Source: Gammaproteobacteria bacterium
GTDB lineage: Bacteria > Pseudomonadota > Gammaproteobacteria > SZUA-152
NCBI GenBank assembly: GCA_029882975.1
Contig: JAOUJW010000008.1
Coordinates: 1 to 64,000 of the forward strand
Length of the DNA stretch: 64,000 nucleotides
Direction: 5' to 3'
Shown here in pieces: positions 40,951-50,348 of this stretch. The notes beneath the pieces were generated by a model. The model searched no databases and had not been told where the DNA came from. It saw nothing but the letters and a program-made list of their open reading frames with translations. Both the position numbers and the translations under genes were made by a program. Position 1 is the first letter of the stretch; each line of letters begins with the position of its first letter.

Positions 40951-43900
40951 TTAATTCCGCGTATCTTCTCGCCAGAAGGTTTTCTTAAGAATGGCACCAA
41001 AATCCAAATTGGTATTACACTCCGCACCTATACACAATACCGGGTTGGAGGTATAGCCATCGCTGGGGAACAGCACTGATGGCGAAGGCGGAATACCGTT
41101 TCTGGCCAGCCCGGTCACCCGATCCGCTTTCACCAGGGTAGCATCACCGGTGGTATTAATGGTCGGCGTAGCATCCACCACATTGACCACATAAAGTCGA
41201 CCGGTACCGTTTCCGGTGCTACAAGCAGAGGTGTTCACGGAGGGCTCAAAAGTGGTGAACAAGACCTGATTATTCACCGTAACACTCTGCGCCAATACTT
41301 TCTCACCGCTGTTTTCCATATCGATATACCAGCCTTTTGCGGCACCCAGGGCTGCCACTTCGGTGGTCAATGCGGTGCCGGTGCTTTCACCGATAAGATT
41401 TTGAGTGGCATTATACATATCCGCATCGGTGACTTTAGTGTAGGTCGCCGGCTTTTGATAGATATCGGTGGAACGCAGCATATAGAAACGATCCTGGACC
41501 GTGGTGTTCAGCGGATGGGCGCGGTAACCCGAACCGATGGAAATCGACAGGAAGGTGTTGGCACCGCTGGTAATTTTGGCCACATCCGGCGCGTAATAGA
41601 AGCGGCGGTTGTTGGCCGCATCGTTTACAGCTGGACTGGTATTGTTCAGGGCAAAATCGGCAATCACGCCACCGGATACCAGCGCATCTACCGCCGCACC
41701 GTTGTTGATGTCAAAACGCCACAACTGGCCGCCCATGTCCCCCACATACATTTGATCAACCAAGCCGTCCATGTTCATATCAATCACAGTAATATCCGAG
41801 GGGATGCTGTAGTTCATATCCGTAAAAGTCTGGGAGAATGTACCCGCAGCATGACCGCCGGACCACACCAATGCGCCTGTTTCTGCATCCACCATAAAAA
41901 TGGCGCGCCCTTGAGTATCTGCGGAACGAGTCACCTTATCGTCCTGGGCAGGATCGTAACCCCCGGCAAAAATCAGTACTTCTTTGTTCGCGCCACCGAC
42001 TCGAACCGTCGCCAGTATGGGCGTGGACCAGGTTTGGCCCAGCTCTGTAAAATCGCCACTGCCCCCGCTCAGGGTCCACTTCAACTGCGGTGCGGCGCGG
42101 TTGGATACATCCAGGGCGTAATAATTGCGTCCGCCGCGGCGCATTCCCGCGTAGATATAAACGGAATCGCCGGCGGCAGGATCGATGGTATTGTCGCGAT
42201 TCACGTCCACTTTTTTAAAGCTGATAGCGCCATCCAAACCATAAGGCAGCGCCGAACCCACAGTATTGGCATAAAACTTATCCAAATTGGGCAACAGCTC
42301 CTGTGGTACGAACGCAAAAACCTCGTCCCCCGTATCACTGTCGATAGCGTGTAAGTAACCTTCATTGGTACCCAGGTAAACCGTGTTATCCTGGCTGGTG
42401 GCCGTCCCACCATAGGTGATGACCACCGCCTGAGAATGCAAGGGGGCGCCCATATGAGCACGAACGTCTGTGGTCAAGCCATCTTCATCCTCATCGTTAA
42501 CATCCACACCACGAGCCCATTGCAACAGTCCTTCACGATACGCCGCTGTGGCTGTACCGATTCCTAACAGGGTATTGGTAAGATCGGCATTGGTTTCATG
42601 CAGGTTGTTGGTGTTGTGACTCAAATCCTGGCTTGTCCCTGTATACGTGTACACTTTGCGGCCCGTCAGACTGATACGTCCGGCGGCACCACCCAGCTCC
42701 ACTTTATTGCCATCCACGACGTTAGTATCGGTCCAGAAACTCTGCGATGTGGCCGCAAAGAATCCCGTAGCCGGATCCACTGCCGGAGCATTTTGCGAAT
42801 CCACCACCACAGCCGGATTCCCTTGCAGCTCGTAGCGTTTCAAGTTGCCGGGCCACGTGGGTCGGGCAGCCGGTTTAAACACGGAAAAATAAATATCGTT
42901 TAAGTGGGTCAGGCGGTTGAACTGATTCACCGTAGCACCCGGGGATACGAAAGTGGTATCGGTGTTCAAAATAGAACGAATAATCTTTTGAAAAGCGGAA
43001 ACCAACTGATCCGAGGTACTGGCAGAGTAGTAATTACCGCCACCTCTGGCAGCCAGATCTTGTAAGAAAGTAATCGCATTAGCCTGACCACCTTCATCCA
43101 GATTGAAACCAATGGTATAGGTTTTCACATTCTGGTCGGAAGCCAGCGTGGTATTCTGGTCTGTGCTGGCCAACCAGCTCACCAGTTCACGACCACAGGC
43201 CTCCCCGCCCGTATTGGGGCTACAACCGGTTCTACCGGTTCGGGATTTAATTAGCGAGATCGAATTGTTATGATTGGCCTCACCATCGGTTAACAAAACA
43301 ATGTGGCTGGTTTGGCAGGAATCCAATATGGGTGTGGTATATACGGGGTTGCCGGTGATTCGTTCATCAGCGCAAGCCGTGGAGTTCAACGTCGTATCGG
43401 TACAGCCTGCTGAACGTTGTACATTTCCACCGGTATAAGAATCCACATGACTGAGGCGACCAAAAGTGGTTTGTGCACCGCGGTTCTTACCGTATAACAC
43501 CGACGCACCACCATAGTAGGACGCCGCCTCATACAGAGTATCCACAATGGGCGTGTATCCGGAAGGTGTAAAGTCGTCCACCAATTCCTTCAGGCGAGTA
43601 CGTACCAATTTTGGCGGAGCTGCGGCCACACCGCTGTTTTGCACTTTAATACGCAGCAGGGCTGCATCCGCCGGTTGGTTATTAAAGGATCGTGCTCGAC
43701 GACTGCCGTTATCGGCGGTTTGGATCAAGGTTAAATTGTTACCCGGAGCCCAACCGGTACGGTTCACAATCTCTTGCACAACAGACTTGATGTCCACTGA
43801 GGTGTAACTTTCACCGGCGATCCAATTACCCGGCACCCAATTCACTGAGGCCGTAGTGAGGGCACGGTCAGTAATATTGTTGTTGTTACTGACAAAGGCC

Positions 43901-45660
43901 AGGGAATTATCCGCCGCCTCACCTTGAATAAAGACATTGGATGCAACCGTGTCGTCGGCACTGGCTACAAAGGTTAAATCAGCCTCTAATATAGTCGTAC
44001 CTTGGTTGATCAGAATATTGCTAAAACGCAAACCGTTGGTTTGGCTGGTGGAAAGATTGATAACATTCCCCGTCAAATCCACCGAAGTATTACTCAATTG
44101 TTCGGCGTCATTTTCCGAGCCATTGACCCGGTACACCAATGTTTGATTAAAACAACCGCCACTGGCCGGTTCGGTATAAGTCACCTTCAGCACCGGGGCA
44201 AACTGGGGGTTCCCATCGTAACTGTGGGCAATGCGGTTTACCGTGTCGGTCCCTGCAATACTAAAGCCCATGGAGTTGTTACCACACCAGTCGCTGCGAT
44301 TCACGATTTCCTGAACCACGGTTTTCAAATCCGGGGTTTGAACTACATCGGGATTGGTCCATGTTCCCGGTTGCCACGCTACGGTGTTGGTCGTCAAGGT
44401 TCTGGCGGTGATGTCGTTTGCTGCCGCAGAAAACGTAGGGGCATCGCCGGTGTTGAATCCCGCAATGGTCAAATCACTGGTGTAAGGCGTGGTGTTACTT
44501 TGCGCCACGGTAAATTCCACTACGGCACTGGTAATCGTCGCACCCTGGGGAATACCAATGTTTTGGAACCGCAAGCCCATGGTTTGCGTTGCCGGCGAAC
44601 CCAGGGTCCACACCACCTGCAAGCCGGCCGCCTGAGCTGGGTTTCTATCAAAGGGAACGACCTCTCGTGAACCTGGGGTGGCGGCGCCCGCTGAACTCGC
44701 AGTTTGGATAATAACCAGATCATCTTCCAGCCAACCGGGCTGGTTGACAATTTCCTGAATCAAAGGAGCAATATCGGGCGTAATATAGGGTAAGCCCGCC
44801 GTCCAGGCATCCGGCACCCAGGAACTGATTGCACTGGTGCGGGTTCGCGGGGAAATTTTGTTAGCACTATTAAATTGCAGCGCATCGTTGCTCAGCTCGC
44901 CTTGAAACTGCAAAACCATAGCATCGGCTGAATCGGCATTGGCATACAATTGCATGGCTGCCGCCTGAATGGTCGCACCTTTTGGGATACCTGTATTGCG
45001 AAATCGAAACCCGTTAATCTGACCGGGTATAATATTGATGCTGTTGCTGCGACGCGACAATACACCACCGGCAGTCTCTTCAGCATCATCTGTATCGAAA
45101 TCCACACGGCGCATATAGGTACCTACTGATCCGCCATAATACACCACATCCAGGCGGGCACTGGCCAGGTCCACTACGCCCCCGGTTTCTTCGGCATCAT
45201 CGGTACCGGATGAGATACGTGATTCCACCATGGGTACAGTACCGGAGGTCACAGCAGTAATATCCGAATCAATATAGGCAGTCGGAAACAAAATGGGACC
45301 GCCGGGATCGTTAAATCGCATTAAGCCCACGTTGATACCGGTAGCGGTATCCAGAATTTGATGTAATGCGGCTTTCATATGCTGCATACGGGTCAGATTG
45401 CTGGTACCTACCTCAGTGCGCATAGAACCCGAAGTATCCAAAATAAACAATACATTCGGAGCGGCAGGATTGGTGGTCACACCGGCGCTGGTACCGCTGC
45501 CGAAAAACACTTCGATATCATCCGCCAAAACCGGAAAGCCGCAGAACAGCATAACGCAAAAGGCGGCAACAGCACTTTTTTTCGGTGCCATACGCGTAAA
45601 CCCCGCAAGAAGGAGTGCGTTCAGGGCTAAAATAAACTTAAGCGTCTTACCCAGTTTCAT
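40951..45660 (-). CDS. pilY1: PilY1-type type IV pilus tip/biogenesis protein with split VWA domain
   Basis: 1569 residues. A signal peptide-like N-terminus (to about 46) precedes a von Willebrand A domain with MIDAS residues in LFILDTSGSM (75-79). After residue ~130 the domain is interrupted by about 550 residues that contain three ~135-residue repeats (about 214-351, 360-497 and 541-673), each with GLRFxNxxIxxGxTI and IVNRxGW. The VWA resumes near 684 with GYTPIVDTLY and LLTDGEANH, the remaining MIDAS positions. The C-terminal half is a PilY1 beta-propeller with two calcium-loop motifs, DVNRDNTIDPAAGD (near 1152) and DMNMDGLVD (near 1294). PilY1 promotes pilus extension, adhesion and surface sensing. 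Last gene of the minor pilin operon. The start at 45660 has GGAG 8 bases before. Confidence 0.92.
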   Translation of the reverse strand: MKLGKTLKFILALNALLLAGFTRMAPKKSAVAAFCVMLFCGFPVLADDIEVFFGSGTSAGVTTNPAAPNVLFILDTSGSMRTEVGTSNLTRMQHMKAALHQILDTATGINVGLMRFNDPGGPILFPTAYIDSDITAVTSGTVPMVESRISSGTDDAEETGGVVDLASARLDVVYYGGSVGTYMRRVDFDTDDAEETAGGVLSRRSNSINIIPGQINGFRFRNTGIPKGATIQAAAMQLYANADSADAMVLQFQGELSNDALQFNSANKISPRTRTSAISSWVPDAWTAGLPYITPDIAPLIQEIVNQPGWLEDDLVIIQTASSAGAATPGSREVVPFDRNPAQAAGLQVVWTLGSPATQTMGLRFQNIGIPQGATITSAVVEFTVAQSNTTPYTSDLTIAGFNTGDAPTFSAAANDITARTLTTNTVAWQPGTWTNPDVVQTPDLKTVVQEIVNRSDWCGNNSMGFSIAGTDTVNRIAHSYDGNPQFAPVLKVTYTEPASGGCFNQTLVYRVNGSENDAEQLSNTSVDLTGNVINLSTSQTNGLRFSNILINQGTTILEADLTFVASADDTVASNVFIQGEAADNSLAFVSNNNNITDRALTTASVNWVPGNWIAGESYTSVDIKSVVQEIVNRTGWAPGNNLTLIQTADNGSRRARSFNNQPADAALLRIKVQNSGVAAAPPKLVRTRLKELVDDFTPSGYTPIVDTLYEAASYYGGASVLYGKNRGAQTTFGRLSHVDSYTGGNVQRSAGCTDTTLNSTACADERITGNPVYTTPILDSCQTSHIVLLTDGEANHNNSISLIKSRTGRTGCSPNTGGEACGRELVSWLASTDQNTTLASDQNVKTYTIGFNLDEGGQANAITFLQDLAARGGGNYYSASTSDQLVSAFQKIIRSILNTDTTFVSPGATVNQFNRLTHLNDIYFSVFKPAARPTWPGNLKRYELQGNPAVVVDSQNAPAVDPATGFFAATSQSFWTDTNVVDGNKVELGGAAGRISLTGRKVYTYTGTSQDLSHNTNNLHETNADLTNTLLGIGTATAAYREGLLQWARGVDVNDEDEDGLTTDVRAHMGAPLHSQAVVITYGGTATSQDNTVYLGTNEGYLHAIDSDTGDEVFAFVPQELLPNLDKFYANTVGSALPYGLDGAISFKKVDVNRDNTIDPAAGDSVYIYAGMRRGGRNYYALDVSNRAAPQLKWTLSGGSGDFTELGQTWSTPILATVRVGGANKEVLIFAGGYDPAQDDKVTRSADTQGRAIFMVDAETGALVWSGGHAAGTFSQTFTDMNYSIPSDITVIDMNMDGLVDQMYVGDMGGQLWRFDINNGAAVDALVSGGVIADFALNNTSPAVNDAANNRRFYYAPDVAKITSGANTFLSISIGSGYRAHPLNTTVQDRFYMLRSTDIYQKPATYTKVTDADMYNATQNLIGESTGTALTTEVAALGAAKGWYIDMENSGEKVLAQSVTVNNQVLFTTFEPSVNTSACSTGNGTGRLYVVNVVDATPTINTTGDATLVKADRVTGLARNGIPPSPSVLFPSDGYTSNPVLCIGAECNTNLDFGAILKKTFWREDTRN

Positions 45661-45679
45661 AACAATTACTCCACAACTT

Positions 45680-46162
45680 TTATTTCAGGTTGCTGGCACC
45701 AACACGGTATATTCCCTGTACAGTTTCGGTCGTTACATTGCCTGACATCGTACCTTTGCCAGCGATTTGAAAATGGTGTGCCGCAAAGGCTTTGTTGGAC
45801 ACACCTAACGAAAATCCGTCAACGGGGCTTTCTCCCAAATACGTCACCGCAGCCTGGCTTTTAACCGGTTGATTCGCCAAATTGAAGCCACTATCTAACC
45901 GGACGTCCGCAGACACGGGGGCATTACTGTTAATGGCGGAACCCAGTACATTTAAATCCGTGAGTACCGCACGAGTGGCACTTTCAGAAGCTTGTAAGGT
46001 GGTGTTGATATCCTGCGAATTTGCCGCCATTTTTTGTTCCATGGTGGCACTGCTCATAGCGGTTAAACCCAAAATGGTCATTAACAGCAACATGACCAGG
46101 CTCACCATGAGTACAGCGCCTTGTTGTCGTGGAAAGTATGGAAAATGTGAATTGTGATTCAT
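45680..46162 (-). CDS. pilX: Minor pilin assembly protein PilX
   Basis: 160 residues from MNHNSHFPYFPRQQG; a GTG 10 codons upstream that overlaps pilW is an alternative. The leader ends QQG before AVLMVSLVMLLLMTILGLTA, the hydrophobic helix of PilX proteins, with the family's SATMEQKMAANSQD after it. PilX works in the initiation complex of type IV pili with PilV, PilW and PilY1. It sits between pilW and pilY1 in the usual order. Confidence 0.88.
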   Translation of the reverse strand: MNHNSHFPYFPRQQGAVLMVSLVMLLLMTILGLTAMSSATMEQKMAANSQDINTTLQASESATRAVLTDLNVLGSAINSNAPVSADVRLDSGFNLANQPVKSQAAVTYLGESPVDGFSLGVSNKAFAAHHFQIAGKGTMSGNVTTETVQGIYRVGASNLK

Positions 46163-46184
46163 CGCTTTGCACCAATTACCGGGA

Positions 46185-47213
46185 CTATTCACGGTTTCTC
46201 AAAAATACAGTGATATTAAAAGCGCGCCGGTAGCGACGATCCGCCTCATGCGTCACCCCTAACGTGGATCCGTCATTGGGACCTACCCTGGTACCTGCAA
46301 GAACATAACTCTGTTTATCCAAGCGGTTCCCCGTCAACTCTGTGGTTTCCAACAACATGCCCAATCGCACACTGCTGACCCGTGCCATGTCGAGCGTGGC
46401 GTCGTTAGCTGCGGCATAACGCAAGTTTCCGTCTGCCAGGCGTTCTCCAAACAGAAGCTGCATGTTTTCCACGCCTTCCACCAGTTCCACGGGTTGTGCG
46501 TCTTTCAAGTCTTTGCGATACAAGGCTTTAATAGCCATACCGGCAGAATTGGTACGGCCGGTATCTAAAATGCGATAACGAACAGAGCTCAAATGCATCA
46601 ACCGGGTAGTATCTTTGGCATAAGTTTTCAACAGTTTTGTTAAGTCGTTTTCGGTATCGGCATAGCTGAGAATGTATTTGGTGGTGACAACTCCGCTGGC
46701 GTTGGTTGTTGTTGACAGGGCCACATTAGTCAGACGAACTAAATGCGCTGAAGCGCAATCGGCCACCATGATCACATCCCCATTAGTGAAGTTTTGCGTG
46801 TTTTGTTCAATCGCCAATGTGGCATTAACCGGATCGGAAGGCTCCATTAACGGGGTAAACTGCGGCGACGCATAACGAATCAGTAGCTCATCGGAAGAGG
46901 CACCGCCCTCACCCCCAATAATGGAAGTCTCCTTAAAATGGGTAACCGGTGCCGAATTCAGTACTAAATTAACCGGAGGTACCGCCTTGGGATCAGCACA
47001 ACCCTGATACCCGGCCATACGCAGATCGTGAGCCACGGCCTCAATGGCAAAACGGCCGCTTTCCTGAATCTGGGAAATAAAACTGTTGATACGGTAGGTT
47101 TCTTTACTGCTGATGAAAAGCTGAATAACCCCGGCCATGATGACCAAACCAAGGGTTGCAGCCACCATTAGCTCTACCAAAGTCAAGCCCTGTTGTCGGA
47201 ATGATTGCATCAT
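46185..47213 (-). CDS. pilW: Minor pilin PilW
   Basis: 342 residues; MMQSFRQQG is cut before LTLVELMVAATLGLVIMAGV, a type IV prepilin signal with glutamate at +5. The body has INSFISQIQESGRFAIEAVA and HDLRMAGYQGC, typical of PilW. AGGGG precedes the start. It forms the pilus-tip initiation complex with PilV, PilX, FimT and PilY1. Confidence 0.93.
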   Translation of the reverse strand: MMQSFRQQGLTLVELMVAATLGLVIMAGVIQLFISSKETYRINSFISQIQESGRFAIEAVAHDLRMAGYQGCADPKAVPPVNLVLNSAPVTHFKETSIIGGEGGASSDELLIRYASPQFTPLMEPSDPVNATLAIEQNTQNFTNGDVIMVADCASAHLVRLTNVALSTTTNASGVVTTKYILSYADTENDLTKLLKTYAKDTTRLMHLSSVRYRILDTGRTNSAGMAIKALYRKDLKDAQPVELVEGVENMQLLFGERLADGNLRYAAANDATLDMARVSSVRLGMLLETTELTGNRLDKQSYVLAGTRVGPNDGSTLGVTHEADRRYRRAFNITVFLRNRE

Positions 47214-47228
47214 ATGCCCCTCGTTACC

Positions 47229-47729
47229 CTACATTCGCACGCGAATGATCAGACTTTTAGTGGGTAAATTTTTATCCGCCACATCGTTCCAACGCACGGT
47301 AATGACATAAACGTCATCACTGGCTTCTGCCGTGCTCATCCCGTCCTTACTGACTGTACCCACGAACAGAGGCAAGGCATTTTTACTGGTTAAAGACCAC
47401 TCCCGAATATCATGCTGCGCCAGTTGAGTAGATGTGCAACCGGTAGCTGACTTAATACATCCGGGATCGGCTGGGACAGAGTTGGAATTAACATTGTCGT
47501 AATTACCCGCATCTACCGCGGGCAAATTAGCCCGCATTCGATCGGCCATATCCGAAGCAATGTGGGTAGCCTGAGAGCGCAAATAGGCACTCTGGTTACT
47601 GCGCAGGCCGGTGGTTTGTAAGCCCGCGACCCCCAAGAGCCCTAAAGAAAGGATTAGCAGGGATACCAGAACCTCTACCATGGTTGCACCCTTTGCCTGG
47701 GCCATGTTGGAAGTTGGACGGAATCCCAT
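47229..47729 (-). CDS. pilV: Minor pilin PilV
   Basis: 166 residues from MGFRPTSNMAQAKG; an in-frame GTG overlapping the end of fimT (47771) is possible. The prepilin cleavage site is AKG before ATMVEVLVSLLILSLGLLGV. The next helix QTTGLRSNQSAYLRSQATHI ASDMADRMR is characteristic of PilV. It is the second gene of the operon. Confidence 0.92.
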   Translation of the reverse strand: MGFRPTSNMAQAKGATMVEVLVSLLILSLGLLGVAGLQTTGLRSNQSAYLRSQATHIASDMADRMRANLPAVDAGNYDNVNSNSVPADPGCIKSATGCTSTQLAQHDIREWSLTSKNALPLFVGTVSKDGMSTAEASDDVYVITVRWNDVADKNLPTKSLIIRVRM

Positions 47730-47758
47730 CACTCTATCCGATCTGATTTTGTTTGATT

Positions 47759-48349
47759 TTACAGTGTACACACCACATTGTTCCCGGCAAGATCATCCAC
47801 GATACCGTCATCATTGGCATCCTGGGCGCTGATAATTCGACCCATACTGTTGATGTTGGTAGCCCTGGCACTGCTGTTACCGCGAGAGTCGCAGAACGTA
47901 AAAGTACCGGCAGAATCAACAGTCCCTCTGGACAAATACTGGATGTAGCCGTTGTGTGCAAAACCGCTGGATAATAATTTAATGTCAGCCGTACCGCTGC
48001 CCACACGCAACAAACAGTCTTCCGTGTCCAGACAAGCTCCTGTTCCGCTATCCAATACGGTATCGGCATCTATATCGGAAAATACAATCCAACCTTGGGA
48101 CCAATCGGTGCTATTGCAACTGCTTTGATTTGAACTGGCACAGACGGTAATGCGGTTACCGCGCTTCACCGCTTCGCTTCGAGCCAGGTTGATTGTGGTT
48201 ATAAATTCGTTCTTTTGAGCGATTAACTTATTGTTTTGTATCATCACTCGAAAATTGGGAACCGCTTGGCTGGCCACAATGGCCACAATGGCCAAGGCAA
48301 CGAGGAGTTCGATCAAGGTAAAACCGGAAGACTGCTTGGAAAACTTCAT
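47759..48349 (-). CDS. fimT: FimT/GspH-type minor pseudopilin
   Basis: 196 residues from MKFSKQSSG, with GGTGGTGG before the ATG; a longer upstream frame has no leader character. Cleavage falls at SSG before FTLIELLVALAIVAIVASQA. The GspH/FimT body follows with FITTINLARSEAVKRGNRIT and CASSNQSSC. It leads the fimT-pilV-pilW-pilX-pilY1 operon and may aid DNA uptake, as known for some FimT proteins. Confidence 0.9.
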   Translation of the reverse strand: MKFSKQSSGFTLIELLVALAIVAIVASQAVPNFRVMIQNNKLIAQKNEFITTINLARSEAVKRGNRITVCASSNQSSCNSTDWSQGWIVFSDIDADTVLDSGTGACLDTEDCLLRVGSGTADIKLLSSGFAHNGYIQYLSRGTVDSAGTFTFCDSRGNSSARATNINSMGRIISAQDANDDGIVDDLAGNNVVCTL

Positions 48350-48525
48350 AAACCACCACCTACAACAAAATATCTTTAAACCGTATAAAGATACTACCAC
48401 TTGTAACGAACAAATATAAACAAGGAAGGGCCCCACTCATCCTGAGAAACGGGCCTTTAATCCTAAATTTTGGAGGCTTGAAATAAAAATCGGCCCAAAA
48501 GGGACAAAATCTTGACTTTCCGGAC

Positions 48526-49242
48526 TTACGGTGCGCGCGCCAGCACCCAAACACTGACCTGTGTAACCCCATGATTTTTCAAAGAATGAGCCAGCGCATT
48601 GGCGGTAGAGCCAGTGGTGAGCACATCATCCACTATGGCAATGTGTTGCTTAGGCAACTGCTGCAATAATGTTGATCTAACTCTAAATGCTTGTTTTAAA
48701 TTGGTTTTTCTTTTTATTGCTGACATGGAAGATTGTGGCTCGGTGTGCAAGACTCGCTCAACGATGTGTTGCTGCAACGGAATACCCAAAGACCGGGACA
48801 GCACGCGCCCAAGTTCCAAAGCTTGATTGAAGCCCCGTTGTCGCAACCGTTGCGGATGTAAGGGAACCGGTACAATGAGCTGTGGCGGTGGGCAAAGAAA
48901 CTGTGAGTTTTTACGGTGGACGGCCGCCAGAAACAATTGTGCCAATAAGCGACCGCAGGCCAGGTTCTGGTGATATTTAAAGCGCCGAATCAGAAAATCC
49001 AGCGGATGACCATAGTCAAACACCGTAACACATTGATCAAATGCCGGTTTTGTCTTAATACAATGGCCACATAAGGTATTGGAGAGGCCTGGTAAGGGCA
49101 AGGCACATACGGGACAACGATGCGCAGAAATGGGCAACTCCGCGTAGCAAGGCGCACACAAATCCCGGCCTGGCAAACCCGGTGCCTCACACAACAAACA
49201 CGTTCCGCGCAATATATGGTCAGTTATTATCCAGTTGTTCAT
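48526..49242 (-). CDS. comF: ComF family protein
   Basis: 238 residues from MNNWIITDHILRGTC, with an ATG six codons earlier as an alternative. An N-terminal double zinc finger (CLLCEAPGLPGRDLCAPCYA and CPVCALPLPG...CGHC) is followed by a phosphoribosyltransferase domain with LIVPVPLHPQRLRQRGFNQA and the PRPP-binding loop AIVDDVLTTGSTANAL. ComF/GntX proteins take part in DNA uptake and in use of DNA as a nutrient. It is divergent from bioB, a conserved arrangement in gammaproteobacteria. Confidence 0.93.
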   Translation of the reverse strand: MNNWIITDHILRGTCLLCEAPGLPGRDLCAPCYAELPISAHRCPVCALPLPGLSNTLCGHCIKTKPAFDQCVTVFDYGHPLDFLIRRFKYHQNLACGRLLAQLFLAAVHRKNSQFLCPPPQLIVPVPLHPQRLRQRGFNQALELGRVLSRSLGIPLQQHIVERVLHTEPQSSMSAIKRKTNLKQAFRVRSTLLQQLPKQHIAIVDDVLTTGSTANALAHSLKNHGVTQVSVWVLARAP

Positions 49243-49259
49243 AAAATCCCGACTAAACA

Positions 49260-49287
49260 TTGACAGTCGCGGTTTTCCGGCTAAGAT
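49260..49287 (+). promoter_or_regulatory. Promoter of the biotin operon
   Basis: TTGACA (49260-49265), 16 bp, TAAGAT (49282-49287) is a near-consensus pair ending about 32 bp before the bioB start. This rules out the upstream in-frame start at 49260. No BirA-type operator palindrome was recognised. Confidence 0.7.
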
Positions 49288-49319
49288 TCATGCTCTTATT
49301 CATCATCGGAGCCAAAGTC

Positions 49320-50345
49320 ATGGACCAAACTCAATTCGACCGCATTGATGCTATCACACATCGCATTTTGGACGGTGGCGAAATGACACTGGAAGAAGCC
49401 CACTGGATGATCGGCCTGGATAGCGATTATCTGCCCTGGCTCATGGCCGGTGCCGATCGTTTACGCAAAACCTTCCGCGGCAATGAAGTGGAAGTCTGTG
49501 CCATTTCTAACGTACGTTCCGGTAACTGCTCCGAAAACTGCTCTTTTTGCTCTCAAAGCGGTCATTATCAAACCAGTGCACCAGTATACAACTATATAGA
49601 CACCCATACCCTAAGCGCTCAAGCCAAGCAGGCGCGCCAATGGGGAGCCAGTGACTTTGGTGTGGTCTCCAAAGGCTGGGGCGTACGCTCGCAGAAGGAA
49701 AAAAATCAGTTAAGTCGATACTTCCAAACCTTGGAGCAGGACAGCGACATCGGCCGTTGTGCCAGCCTGGGTGTACTGGACCGGGAAAGTGCCCAGTTCT
49801 TAAAAGATGCAGGCTTGGAAAATTATCACCACAATCTGGAATGTGCCGAGAGTTACTTTGATAATGTGTGCACCACCCACACTTATCAGGAAAACATTGA
49901 CACCATCCAACATGCCCGTGATGCGGGGCTTCGGGTTTGTGCCGGTGGCATTTTAGGTATGGGTGAAAGCCTGGAACAACGCATTGAATTAGCCCATACC
50001 TTGCGCCAGTTAGGAGTAGAATCCGTGCCGCTGAATTTTCTCAATCCGCAAGCAGGCACTCCCATGGCGACACAGCAACCCATGGAACCCATGGAAATTC
50101 TCAAATGCATCGCAGTTTATCGCTATATGCTGCCCAAAGCCGAAATTCGTATCGCCGGCGGTCGCCAGTTTCTGGGAGATTTGCAAGCCATGATTTTCAT
50201 GGCCGGCGCATCCGGTGTCATGATCGGAGACTACCTCACCACCAAAGGCAGGCAGGTGGAAGACGATTTGCAAATGTTACGGGATCAAAATTTACGCCCC
50301 AGAGGCGATACCCAACAGCGACGTGACCAACAAAAGACGCTGTAG
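49320..50345 (+). CDS. bioB: Biotin synthase
   Basis: 341 residues from MDQTQFDRIDAITHR. A radical SAM enzyme that inserts sulphur into dethiobiotin. The cluster motif is NCSENCSFCSQSGHY (CxxxCxxC). Also present are YHHNLECAESYFDNVCTTHT, GGILGMGESLEQRIELA, VPLNFLNPQAGTP and RIAGGRQFLG. The [2Fe-2S] ligands also look conserved. First gene of bioB-F-H-C-D, with no bioA in the window. Confidence 0.97.
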   Translation: MDQTQFDRIDAITHRILDGGEMTLEEAHWMIGLDSDYLPWLMAGADRLRKTFRGNEVEVCAISNVRSGNCSENCSFCSQSGHYQTSAPVYNYIDTHTLSAQAKQARQWGASDFGVVSKGWGVRSQKEKNQLSRYFQTLEQDSDIGRCASLGVLDRESAQFLKDAGLENYHHNLECAESYFDNVCTTHTYQENIDTIQHARDAGLRVCAGGILGMGESLEQRIELAHTLRQLGVESVPLNFLNPQAGTPMATQQPMEPMEILKCIAVYRYMLPKAEIRIAGGRQFLGDLQAMIFMAGASGVMIGDYLTTKGRQVEDDLQMLRDQNLRPRGDTQQRRDQQKTL

Positions 50346-50348
50346 TCA

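Noticed and set aside
41401-42354. 317-codon plus-strand frame inside pilY1
   Set aside because: Lies wholly opposite a well-supported gene and encodes no recognisable domain.
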